From Flavobacterium sp. (lineage in GTDB: Bacteria; Bacteroidota; Bacteroidia; Flavobacteriales; Flavobacteriaceae), in assembly GCF_017744675.1 (NCBI RefSeq), contig NZ_JAGIAV010000003.1, forward strand, positions 1 through 64,000: a stretch of DNA of 64,000 nt, written 5' to 3'. The position numbers and the translations under genes were made by a program. The notes below the pieces were generated by a model that saw only the letters and a list, made by a program, of their open reading frames with translations, was not told the origin of the DNA and searched no databases. Each line of letters opens with the position of its first letter. Position 1 is the stretch's first letter. Positions 50,909 through 61,100 of the stretch are shown one piece after another.

Positions 50909-53263
50909 ATGATTATTAGCAAAAAAAACTTTTATTTTTTATCCCTATTTTTACTTCTCTTATCCTCTCAGTTTAATTACTCCCAACAACAAAAAGTCTC
51001 CAAAAAAGAAAGCCGCGGAAGACTATTTAACGACACTACAGCAACAGACAGCGACTACTTAATGGCTATTGAGAAAGCCGGAGAGGTATTAGAATCTGCC
51101 TATAACGATATTGATTTTGCAGGAGATACGCGCCATCTTTTTGGCGAAATGAAACGCACAGAAAGTAAATTGGACTTAATTTTAGCCAGTTTAAAAGGGG
51201 CAAATCCGAATGTGCGAAACCAACAGATGTATCGCATTGTATTGCAGGAAATCCAGCAGGAACTGGAAGAACAGAACAAAGCGATCAATGAGCGAAATCT
51301 GAATCTTGAAAATATTAAGAAACGTGTAATTGACCTGCGCAAAGACAAGACTTTAATTACTTTATTAAAAGACACCATTCGTCGCAAACAGTTTAAGAAA
51401 GAATTTGGCAGTCTTAGAAAAAGATACGTTGCCACTGATAGTTTGATGACCACAAACCAAACTACTTTAAACAATAAAAAAAGACTAACTGTACAACGAA
51501 AAATTTCAGTTTCTAATGCTTTGGCTACTGTTGAAAGCAATTTAGAAAAATCTGGAATTAGCATTTTTAAGAAAGAATATCCATCTCTATGGCAGATTAC
51601 CGATTCTGTCGCAAAGAAAAGAGTAACGCATAATATTGGAGCCAAGATTATAATTGAAGAAAATGTTGCGGCTTACTACTTAAGTTACAAGGCTGGCGGA
51701 CTTATTACACTTTGCTTCTTTATGGGACTTTTGTTTTGGTATATCTCTCGAAATATCAAATATCTTAAGACAAATGGTTATGCCGAAAACTTGAAGCTTT
51801 TAAATTTTAAATACTTAAATCGAGGTGTTTTATTGCCTGTTTTAGTGATTGCATTAAACATTGCAGTGGTTACCAATTTATATGCTCCTGCTCTATTTTT
51901 AGAATTGATTCAGCTTTTTCTTTTAGGAGTTTTAATTTTTCTTTTCAAAAACCAATGGTCTGGAGTTGCTATGAGAAACTGGCTTTTTCTTCTCGGATTA
52001 TTCTTTGCGCTTTGCTTTTTGGACTTGTTTATCACAATCGGATTATTACAGCGTTTTGCTTTTGTGGCAATTAATATTTTAGGAATTCGTTACGGTTTGG
52101 TTCAGATTAAAACACTTAAAGAAGAACTTTATATAAAAGGCTTTTTTAAATGGGCAAGTATCCTTTTTATTGGATTGAATATCTTGTCTATACTTTACAA
52201 TTTATTTGGAAGAGTTTCACTTTCTAACATGTTAAGTTTAACAGCTTTTATATCGCTTACTCAAATTGTTGCTTTAAGTGTACTTTTGAAGATTATTTTA
52301 GAAATTATTCTGCTTCAAATTTACACTACTAGGGTTAAAAGAGGAATTGAAAAAATGTTTGATTATGAAAATTTATCAGACACTTTAAAAAAGCCCTTTA
52401 TCATTGTAATCAGTTATATGTGGCTGATTGTAATTGCTTCAAATTTGAATATCTGGGAGTCGCTTCGCGGTTCTTTAGCGAAGTTGTTAAGCCATCCAAA
52501 TACGATTGGAAGCATTACATTTACCCTAGGCAATATCGTTTTATTCTTTATCATTATATGGGCAGCTCATTTACTCCAAAAATATGTTGCTTATTTCTTT
52601 GGAGAAATTGATGATGAAAATGAAGAAAATATCAATAAAAGGCAGCATTCAAAATTACTAATTACGAGATTAGTTGTTTTAATAAGCGGTTATCTGCTGG
52701 CAGTCGCAGCTTCTGGAATGCCTTTAGACAAACTGAGTATTCTTTTGGGCGCTTTAGGTGTCGGTGTTGGACTTGGACTCCAGAATGTGGTGAACAATTT
52801 CGTATCAGGTATTATCTTGATTTTCGACAAACCTATTCAAGTTGGCGATGTTGTAGAAATTAGTTCAGAATCTGGCCGTATCAAATCTATGGGATTGCGT
52901 ACGACTAAAATCAATGCTCCAAATGGTGCAGAGATTATTATTCCGAATGGTAACTTATTATCTCAAAATATTACCAACTGGACGTATACTGATAATTTCA
53001 AATTGGTCGAAGTAACTTTTGAAATCAATGGCGAAACCATTCCAGAGGAAATTAATTTGGTGGTGAATGAAACACTTGCTAATCTTCCGTTAGTAAACAA
53101 TTCAAAACCATCACAAATATACTACAGCTCAATTTCTGATGGAAAATATAAACTTTTAATCAAGTTTTGGTGCAGTATCTACAGAACCGAAGAAACAATA
53201 AGTTCAGCACGACAGGAACTTTATATCAGTTTCAAAAACAAAGGTTTAACTTTCTCAAGTTAA
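50909..53263 (+). CDS. Large MscS-family mechanosensitive channel
   Basis: 784 residues. A signal peptide (about 1-26), a long coiled-coil periplasmic region (about 45-250) with QEIQQELEEQNKAINERN, then about eleven membrane helices (about 260-640). The MscS pore and beta domain come last: ILLGALGVGVGLGLQNVVNNFVSGIIL is the pore-lining helix with its Gly/Ala pattern, DKPIQVGDVVEI follows, and the C-terminal alpha/beta region ends the protein. The plan matches MscK/YbdG-type large channels that release solutes during osmotic down-shock. It is a single gene with a terminator at 53276. Confidence 0.9.
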   Translation: MIISKKNFYFLSLFLLLLSSQFNYSQQQKVSKKESRGRLFNDTTATDSDYLMAIEKAGEVLESAYNDIDFAGDTRHLFGEMKRTESKLDLILASLKGANPNVRNQQMYRIVLQEIQQELEEQNKAINERNLNLENIKKRVIDLRKDKTLITLLKDTIRRKQFKKEFGSLRKRYVATDSLMTTNQTTLNNKKRLTVQRKISVSNALATVESNLEKSGISIFKKEYPSLWQITDSVAKKRVTHNIGAKIIIEENVAAYYLSYKAGGLITLCFFMGLLFWYISRNIKYLKTNGYAENLKLLNFKYLNRGVLLPVLVIALNIAVVTNLYAPALFLELIQLFLLGVLIFLFKNQWSGVAMRNWLFLLGLFFALCFLDLFITIGLLQRFAFVAINILGIRYGLVQIKTLKEELYIKGFFKWASILFIGLNILSILYNLFGRVSLSNMLSLTAFISLTQIVALSVLLKIILEIILLQIYTTRVKRGIEKMFDYENLSDTLKKPFIIVISYMWLIVIASNLNIWESLRGSLAKLLSHPNTIGSITFTLGNIVLFFIIIWAAHLLQKYVAYFFGEIDDENEENINKRQHSKLLITRLVVLISGYLLAVAASGMPLDKLSILLGALGVGVGLGLQNVVNNFVSGIILIFDKPIQVGDVVEISSESGRIKSMGLRTTKINAPNGAEIIIPNGNLLSQNITNWTYTDNFKLVEVTFEINGETIPEEINLVVNETLANLPLVNNSKPSQIYYSSISDGKYKLLIKFWCSIYRTEETISSARQELYISFKNKGLTFSS

Positions 53264-53275
53264 ATTTAGATTAGA

Positions 53276-53307
53276 AAATGCGGTAATGGATTACCGCATT
53301 TTTTTAT
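53276..53307 (+). terminator. Terminator after the MscS-family gene
   Basis: AAATGCGGTAAT, two G, ATTACCGCATTT, then more T: a 12-base-pair stem. The remaining 53308-53534 is AT-rich leader; TAATTTAG at 53425 is a one-mismatch -7 candidate. Confidence 0.85.
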
Positions 53308-53534
53308 GCACAAAATCAAAAGAATTTTGATTTCGCTTTAAAAATATAATTCTCAAAACGCCACAAAAAGCACATTTTTACGAAAACCCGTAAAAACCCT
53401 TATTTTTAAATGATTTATATACAGTAATTTAGCAATGTAAAAAAAAGCTGTCAGATCTAATCATGTAAAAAATTAAAATCTGTCAAATTATTTACAAACT
53501 AAAAACTAACATTAACCATTTAAATCTTAAAATC

Positions 53535-54092
53535 ATGGATGAGTATCTTGGTGTAATTAAAATTTTTGCGGGAAATTTTGCCCCTAAAAACTACATGTTT
53601 TGTGCAGGTCAAATATTGTCTATTGCACAAAACCAGGCTTTGTTTTCGCTTCTAGGCACAACTTATGGAGGAAATGGAACTACTACCTTTGCTTTGCCTA
53701 ATTTACAAGGAATTGTGCCTATTGGACAAGGAACTAGTCCGTCTGGAACTAATTTTACTCTTGGAGAAACAGGAGGTACTACAAATAATACACTATTAGT
53801 AAATAACTTACCAGCTCACAATCATTCTGGTCCTGCTACGGTGGCCGTAACTAGCGCTCAAGCTACCGACTCAACACCTATAGATGGCTCATCTATTGCG
53901 ACACCTGGATCTGTAGTGTCAAGAGTCTTTACACCAACGTTAGGTTTTGCAACTTCAACACCAAGTGTTAAATTAACAAGTGCGATTACAACAGTTAATG
54001 TTGGAAGCAATATTCCGGTAAATAATATGCAACCCTATTTAGCGATAAATTATATAATTTGCGTTCAAGGACTATATCCTTCAAGAAATTAA
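53535..54092 (+). CDS. Phage tail-collar domain protein (microcystin-dependent-protein-like)
   Basis: 185 residues. The N-terminal half is a tail-collar domain: YLGVIKIFAGNFAPKNYMFC, AGQILSIAQNQALFSLLGT, then TYGGNGTTTFALPNLQG and an HNHSG metal-binding-type loop. The rest is a Ser/Thr/Val-rich beta region ending in MQPYLAINYIICVQGLYPS, the family's conserved C-terminus. There is no signal peptide. No other phage gene is nearby, so this is a stand-alone MdpB-like protein of the kind often found in Bacteroidota chromosomes. Function unknown. It is convergent, four bases apart, with a methyltransferase gene. Confidence 0.88.
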   Translation: MDEYLGVIKIFAGNFAPKNYMFCAGQILSIAQNQALFSLLGTTYGGNGTTTFALPNLQGIVPIGQGTSPSGTNFTLGETGGTTNNTLLVNNLPAHNHSGPATVAVTSAQATDSTPIDGSSIATPGSVVSRVFTPTLGFATSTPSVKLTSAITTVNVGSNIPVNNMQPYLAINYIICVQGLYPSRN

Positions 54093-54096
54093 TAAA

Positions 54097-55107
54097 TCAT
54101 TTTTTAAATTTATATGTCCATTTAGGCATTTCGCTAAAATCATATATAAATTGAATCTGTGGATAATCCTTAATACTATACATTGAAACTATACAATAAG
54201 GATTAGTAATGTAAGATTCCGCTGTTTTTAATTCGATGTCTTCAAATATTTTTATTTCAGTAAAAAGACATATATCAGGAAAATTACTAAATTCAATAGG
54301 GAGTGAATAATAATCCGTTTCAATTTTCGAAACTAGGTTATCTCCAACAAAATGTTCTTTGTTTATTGTTAATAATCTATCAACAAATACATTGTAAATA
54401 TAGGGCTGCATATTTTTGTAGCCCTTTATTCCGTTTATATCCACTTTTAAAGATGGTTCATAATCAAAGAAAGTATAAACTAAATCAATTTTAATTTCCT
54501 GTGGAATAAATATTCCATGCTGAGGTAATTGTTTAATTATATTTCTACTAATGGCTACTTGAGGTTCTCTGGTTAAGGCATAATGCATAGTCTCAGAAAC
54601 AGCAAGATCAACTTCAAAATCCTTTGGAATTATATAGGTGGTTGCATCTGCTTCTATTAATCGAAGATTATAGCTTTCAAGACCGATTATAGAAATGATT
54701 TGCTGTACCGATTCAATCGAAGTTTTATTAATATCAATTAAAACGGCTTTTATCCTCTCCTTATTAAACAAAGGAAGCAAAGGCAATATTAATGTTGCAT
54801 AAGGACCACAACCTGCATAAAGTATATTAATATTTCTTTCGGGAAAAAGAACATCAAGACTATTTAAAGCCTTAAAAACACCTTTTATAAAATTAGTCGT
54901 ACGCAGATAATCATCTACACAATCTGCTGCACTAGAACTTGATAATGCGACACCTCCTTTTACAATAACCTCATTATCACTCAGATGCTTTCCTTCAAGG
55001 ATTCTCTGATAAAAAAGAGAAAGTTCTTTTGCCCAATGTATTTGTTCGTCATTACTTATTGATGCAATGATAGAATTGACAATAACTGTAAGTTCGTGCT
55101 TATACAT
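54097..55107 (-). CDS. Class I SAM-dependent methyltransferase
   Basis: 336 residues. The SAM-binding Rossmann core holds NILYAGCGPYATLILPLL (motif I, near residue 115), AVLIDINKTSI (acidic loop), RLIEADATTY, and VDLAVSETMHYAL. The last resembles the double-E-loop region of protein arginine methyltransferases, but the match is loose. The C-terminal part (about 225-336) is beta-rich. There is no signal peptide. It lies between the tail-collar gene (convergent) and the SprB-like adhesin gene (divergent). The target, protein or small molecule, is not known. Confidence 0.8.
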   Translation of the reverse strand: MYKHELTVIVNSIIASISNDEQIHWAKELSLFYQRILEGKHLSDNEVIVKGGVALSSSSAADCVDDYLRTTNFIKGVFKALNSLDVLFPERNINILYAGCGPYATLILPLLPLFNKERIKAVLIDINKTSIESVQQIISIIGLESYNLRLIEADATTYIIPKDFEVDLAVSETMHYALTREPQVAISRNIIKQLPQHGIFIPQEIKIDLVYTFFDYEPSLKVDINGIKGYKNMQPYIYNVFVDRLLTINKEHFVGDNLVSKIETDYYSLPIEFSNFPDICLFTEIKIFEDIELKTAESYITNPYCIVSMYSIKDYPQIQFIYDFSEMPKWTYKFKK

Positions 55108-55190
55108 ATTTATAACATAGTTTAATGTTTGAAATATAAGCTAAAATATCATTCAAGAATAGTGTTTGACAATTTAATATAATAAAATTT

Positions 55191-58100
55191 ATGAAAAAAC
55201 TCTACTTATCATTGATGTTTCTAATTTTTGCGATACCAAAGATATATTCGCAGACAACCGAAACATTTGAAAGCATACAGACAGGTATTTCAAGCTTTTC
55301 TAGTAATGGAAAGACTTTTGTTCTAACATCTTCGACTACATATGGATTTGTAACTGCAAGTCCCGCTGGTAATTATGGTTATAATGGAAGCGCGAAATAC
55401 ATACAAGTAAATGACGGCCTAAATCAAGAAACAATGGGGCAAACTGGAATTATTAGCTGTTCATCAGGAAATTTTAAGATAAACAATTTTTGGATATATG
55501 TAAGTGGTAATTCTGCACAAAATCCTGGTGTAACTTTCAACTCTGCACCAGGTTCTATAACTTTCAGAGGAAAACTCGCAGGAAGCACCGTGTTTACAGT
55601 AGTTAGAAATACATCTGGAGCAAATACAGGCACTTCATTACCCGGAAATGGATTTACCTACGTAAATTTCGCCAATGAAGGTGGTTCTGATAATACAAAT
55701 CAAGTTATTGATCAATTAGAAATTCAATTGAGTAGTAACTACGATTATTTTGCAATTGACAATTTTACATTTTCAAATGGAGTTACCACTCCAACAGTAA
55801 CCACAAATACCCCCGTAAGCGACTATGGAGCAATTACAGCCGCATTAGGAGGCAACAACGATAATGGCGGTGATACTAGTATTGCAGATAGAGGTATTGT
55901 ATGGTCATTAACAACAAATCCTGTAATTAATGGCGCTGGTGTAACACGTTTATCAACAGCTGTAACTAATGGTACAGGGGCGTTTACTGTAAATACAACG
56001 GGACTCCCTCCTGGAACAATAATATATTATAGAGCATATGCGCAAAATTCAGTTGGATTCGGTTATGGAAATACTGTTTCATTTTTGACTAATGCAGCTT
56101 TATCTGCTACACAATCGCAAACAGCTGCTTGCAATGGTGCTAATAATGCAACAGCAACAGTGACTCCTTCAGGTGGTAAACCTCCTTATAATTATACATG
56201 GTCTAACGGCGCTACAGGAGCTACAGCTACCGGTTTAGCTCCAAATAATTATTCTGTTTTAATAACTGATAATGAAGGAACATCGATTACAAAAAACTTT
56301 GTAACAGTTCAAAATACTGTAATATCTGGAACAACTAATATTACAAATGTATCTTGTAATGGAGGTAATAATGGTGCAATAGATCTTACTCCTACTGGAG
56401 GAACCGGAACTTACACGTATAATTGGGGCGGTGGAATAACGACGCAAGATAGAACAGGACTTGTAGCTGGCACTTACTCTGTTACTATTACCGACTCTAA
56501 TAATTGTAGTGCAACAATAAATAATATTGTGGTTGGTCAGCCTTCCGCAGCACTTAACGGAACAACATTTATAACCAATGTATCCTGTAATGGAGGTAAT
56601 ACAGGAGCAATAAACCTTACTCCTTCTGGAGGAACTGGCCCTTATACTTACTCATGGAATGATGGAGTAACTACTGAAGATAGAACGGGACTTATAGCAG
56701 GTTCTTATTCTGTTACAATTACCGACGCTAATAGCTGTACAAAAACTATAAACGCGATTTCTGTAACACAACCACCAATAATAAATGGAACTGCATCTAT
56801 AACTCATATTGCCTGTTATGGAGAAAGTACAGGAGCAATAAACTTTACTCCCTCTGGTGGAGCTAGCCCTTACACTTACTCATGGAATGATGGACCAACT
56901 ACTGAAGATAGAACGGGACTTCCTGCTGGTGGATATAACCTTGTTGTTACTGATGCTAATGGATGTACAAAACCTTTTGCCTTTACCATTAATCAGTCTT
57001 CTTTTGCACTAGGCGGAACCACAGTTATAAACAATGTTTCTTGCAATGGAGGATCTAATGGTTCTATTGATCTCACGCCTACTGGAGGTACACCAGGATA
57101 TACTTACAACTGGAGTGATGGACCAACAACTCAAGATAGAACAGGACTAGTTGCAGGAACGTATGCTGTGACAATAAGAGATGCCAATAACTGCAGTTTC
57201 ACAATAAGCAATATTACTATTGGTCAGCCAACTACAGCCTTAAACCTATTAACTGGAGGAGGCCAAACAGATGTGTCATGTAAGGGAGGCGGTAATGGAA
57301 CTGCAACAGTTGCACCAACTGGAGGAACTCCTGGTTATACCTATTCGTGGAGTACGACTCCTGTTCAAACAACTGCTACGGCAACTGGCCTTATAGCAGG
57401 CACATATACCGTAACTGTAACGGATGCTAATAATTGCCAAGCAACTAGAAGCTTTACTATTGGAGAGCCTGCATCAGCATTAAGCGCATTAACTGGAGGA
57501 GGTAAAACCGACGTATCCTGCAGAGGAGGCAGTAATGGTAGTGCAACGGTTGCACCAACTGGAGGAACTCCTGGCTATACGTATTCGTGGGCGCCTTCTG
57601 GAGGAACTGCAGCAACAGCAACAGGTCTTGCAGCGGGAGTATACACTGTAACGGTAACAGATGCTAATGGATGCCAAGCATTTAGAACCTTTGCTATTAA
57701 CCAGCCTGCATCAGTATTAAGTGCAGCAACTGGAGGAGGTCAAACCAATGTATCTTGCTATGGAGGCGCTAACGGTACTGCAACAGTTGTGCCAACTGGA
57801 GGAACCCCTTCTTATACTTATTCTTGGAATACAACTCCTGTTCAAACTACTGCTACTGCAACAGGTCTTGCTGCTGGAACTTATACCGTAACGGTAACAG
57901 ATTCTAATGCTTGCCAAACAACTAGAAGCTATACTATTGCAGAGCCGACTGCACCTTTAAGCGCATTAACTGGAGGAGGCAAAACGGATGTGTCCTGCAA
58001 TGGAGGTTCTAACGGTACTGCAACAGTTGCACCAACTGGAGGAACTCCTTCTTATACTTATTCTTGGAATACAAATCCTGTTCAAACTACTGCTACTGCA

Positions 58101-61100
58101 ACAGGTCTCGCAGCCGGAACTTATACCGTAACAGTAACAGATGCTAATAATTGCCAAACAACTAGAAGTTATACTATTTCAGAACCAGCTATTTTAGATG
58201 CTACTACATCAAGCACAGATGTTCTTTGTAATGGCAGTGCGACAGGAAAAGCTACTGTAAACCCTAGCGGAGGAAGTGGTACATATACTTACTTATGGTC
58301 TCCATCTGGAGGAACCGCTAATGAAGCTACAGGACTTGCAGCGGGTAATTACAGTTGCATAATTACGGATTCTAATGGTTGTAATATTACTAAAAATTTC
58401 ACTATTAATCAACCTTCGGCATTAGGCGCAACCACATCTCAAATAAATGCTACTTGCTCTACTGGTGGTCAAGCTACTGTTACACCATTTGGAGGTGTTG
58501 GAGGTTATAGCTATTTATGGAGCCAAGGAAGCACTACGCAAACAGTAACAGATTTGGCCGCTGGCAATTACAGTTGTGTCATTACCGATACTAATGGCTG
58601 TTCTATTACCAAAAATTTTACAATAAACACAACCAATACCTTAGTTGCCGCTTCTGCACAAGTAAATGTAAAATGTAATGGTGACAACACAGGATCTGCG
58701 ACTGTAATTCCATCTGGAGCATCAGGCCCATTTACTTATGCATGGTCTCCTTCTGGAGGAAATAGCGATACTGCAAATAATCTTACTGCTGGAAGTTATT
58801 CAGTTACTATTACAGCTAGTAATGGATGCTCTATTGTAAAAAACTTTACAATTACAGAACCGCCAGCAATTGTAATAACTAAAACTTCACAAACAGATGT
58901 GACTTGTCCTGGTGGCTCTAACGGATCTTTAGCAGTCAATGTAACTGGAGGAACTGGAGCTTATTCCTATTCATGGGCACCTTATGGAGGAACAAACGCA
59001 ACAGCAACTGGCTTAACAGCTGGAACATATACGCTTACAGTAACTGATGCAAACCAGTGTACAAAAACACAAAATTTTACTATTATACAACCAAACGCTA
59101 TAACTACGTCAATATCCAAAACCGATGTTTCTTGTAATGGCGGCTCAAACGGATCTGCAACTGTAAGCGTTACAGGAGGAACAGGTTCATACACGTATTT
59201 ATGGTCTCCTACTGGAGGAACTGCCGCAACTGCAACTGGTCTTACTGCTGGAAATTACACAGTTACGATAAAAGATGCTAACTTATGTCAGACCACTGCA
59301 ACAGTACTTATACAAGAACCAGCTTTACTTACGGCAACAATATCAAAAACTGATGTTTTATGCAATCAGGCAAATAATGGTACAGCAACGGTAACTCCTT
59401 CTGGGGGAACTGGAAATTATACTTATTCTTGGTCTCCTTCGGGCGGAACTTTAGCAACAGCAACTGGATTAGGTCCAGATACCTATACCGTTACAATTAC
59501 AGATGCGAATGGATGTTTTATTACAAAAACGATTGTAATAACAGAACCTTCTGCTCTTTCAGCAACAGATTCTCATACCAATGCAACGTGCAATGGAAGC
59601 AATAACGGTACTGCTACTGTAGTTGCTTCTGGAGGAACAGGCAGCTATACCTATTCATGGGCACCTTATGGAGGGACTGCTGCAACTGCAACTGGACTTG
59701 CTGCTGGAACTTATATCGCTACAGTTACCGATGCAAACGGATGTACTATTACAAAAACTGTTCAGATAACAGAACCTTCTGCCCTTTCAGTAACAGATTC
59801 TCATACCAACGTAAGCTGTAACGGAGGCAGTAACGGTACTGCTACTGTGGTTGCTTCTGGAGGAACAGGCGGTTACACCTATTTGTGGGCACCTTCTGGA
59901 GGAACTGCCGCAACTGCAACTGGACTCATTGCTGGAACTTATACCGTAACGGTTACCGATACAAATGGATGTTTCATTACAAAAACAATCATAATAACAG
60001 AACCTTCTGCCCTTTCAGTAACAGATTCTCATACCAATGTAAGCTGTAACGGAGGCAGTAACGGTACTGCTAATGTAGTTGTTTCTGGAGGAACAGGCAG
60101 CTACACCTATTTATGGGCGCCTTCTGGAGGAACTGCCGCAACTGCAACTGGACTTACTGCTGGAACTTATACCGTAACGGTTACCGATCAAAATTTGTGT
60201 TCTTCTACAAATACTATTATAATTACAGAGCCAGCTATTTTATCTTTAACCACATCATCGGTAAATGTTTCTTGCCTTAACGGTAATAACGGATCGGCAA
60301 CTGTAAACGCAACTGGCGGTACAACTCCATATTCATACTCTTGGTCTCCTTCTGGAGGAGCTGCTGCAACTGCAACTGGCTTAACAGCTGGAAGCTATAC
60401 TGTAACCGTTACAGATGCCAATTCTTGTACAGCTACGGCAACAGTTGAAATATCCCAACCTGCAAATCCTGTTACTTTAAATACTTTAGCTGTATCTGGA
60501 GTAACTGTTAATGGAGCATCGCTATCTGGCACAGCATCTTCTAATGGAATTAATTCAGATAAGGGAGAATGTCTAACAGAAGTTGGTTTTGTATATGCCC
60601 AGCATGCAAATCCTACTACAGCAGATACTAAAATAAATGTTACGGCTGCGTTAGGAACATTTACAAATACTTTATCTGGACTTAGAGGAAACAGAACCTA
60701 TTATGTTAGAACTTATGCCGTAAATAGTAATGGCGTTATCAATTATGGAAACGAAGTTAGTTTTACAACACAAAAATATACTCTTACTATAACTGCGACA
60801 GCAGGACGTACTAAAGTATATGGCACAGCAGATCCCGTGTTTAATTATACTGCTCTAGGATTTGCCAACGGAGATACAAATTCTATCATTACTGGTCTCC
60901 TTACGAGAGATTCTGGTGAAAATGTTGGAAAATATAACATCAAGCTAGGAACAATTAATGCTGGTTCAGATTATATAATTGTATTTACTGGCGCAGAGTT
61001 TGAAATTATTAAAGCCAACCAAACGATCACTTGGAATCAGACATTAGAATTTGGCTGTTCCACTTCTAATACCGTAAATCTAACAGCAACTGCAGACAGC

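Noticed and set aside
51100..51645. 181-residue minus-strand frame inside the MscS-type gene
   Set aside because: Antisense shadow; Cys/Phe/Leu-rich composition mirrors the Lys/Asn/Glu coiled-coil coding strand.
53535..54092. Prophage or tailocin remnant
   Set aside because: Only one tail-collar protein; no capsid, portal, integrase, lysis or baseplate genes, and the family is common as stand-alone genes in Bacteroidota.
55160..55180. TTGACA ... TATAAT promoter before the SprB-like gene
   Set aside because: The two hexamers are only six bases apart, far from the required spacing, and Bacteroidota use a different consensus.
57489..58157. Minus-strand open frames rich in Cys/Ser/Arg across the SprB repeats
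   Set aside because: Shadows of the repeated plus-strand code; composition is the complement of Gly/Ala/Thr codons.
56100..60450. Regular direct repeats resembling a CRISPR or satellite array
   Set aside because: They are in-frame SprB protein repeats of about 220-240 bases inside one open frame; there are no short repeats with unique spacers.
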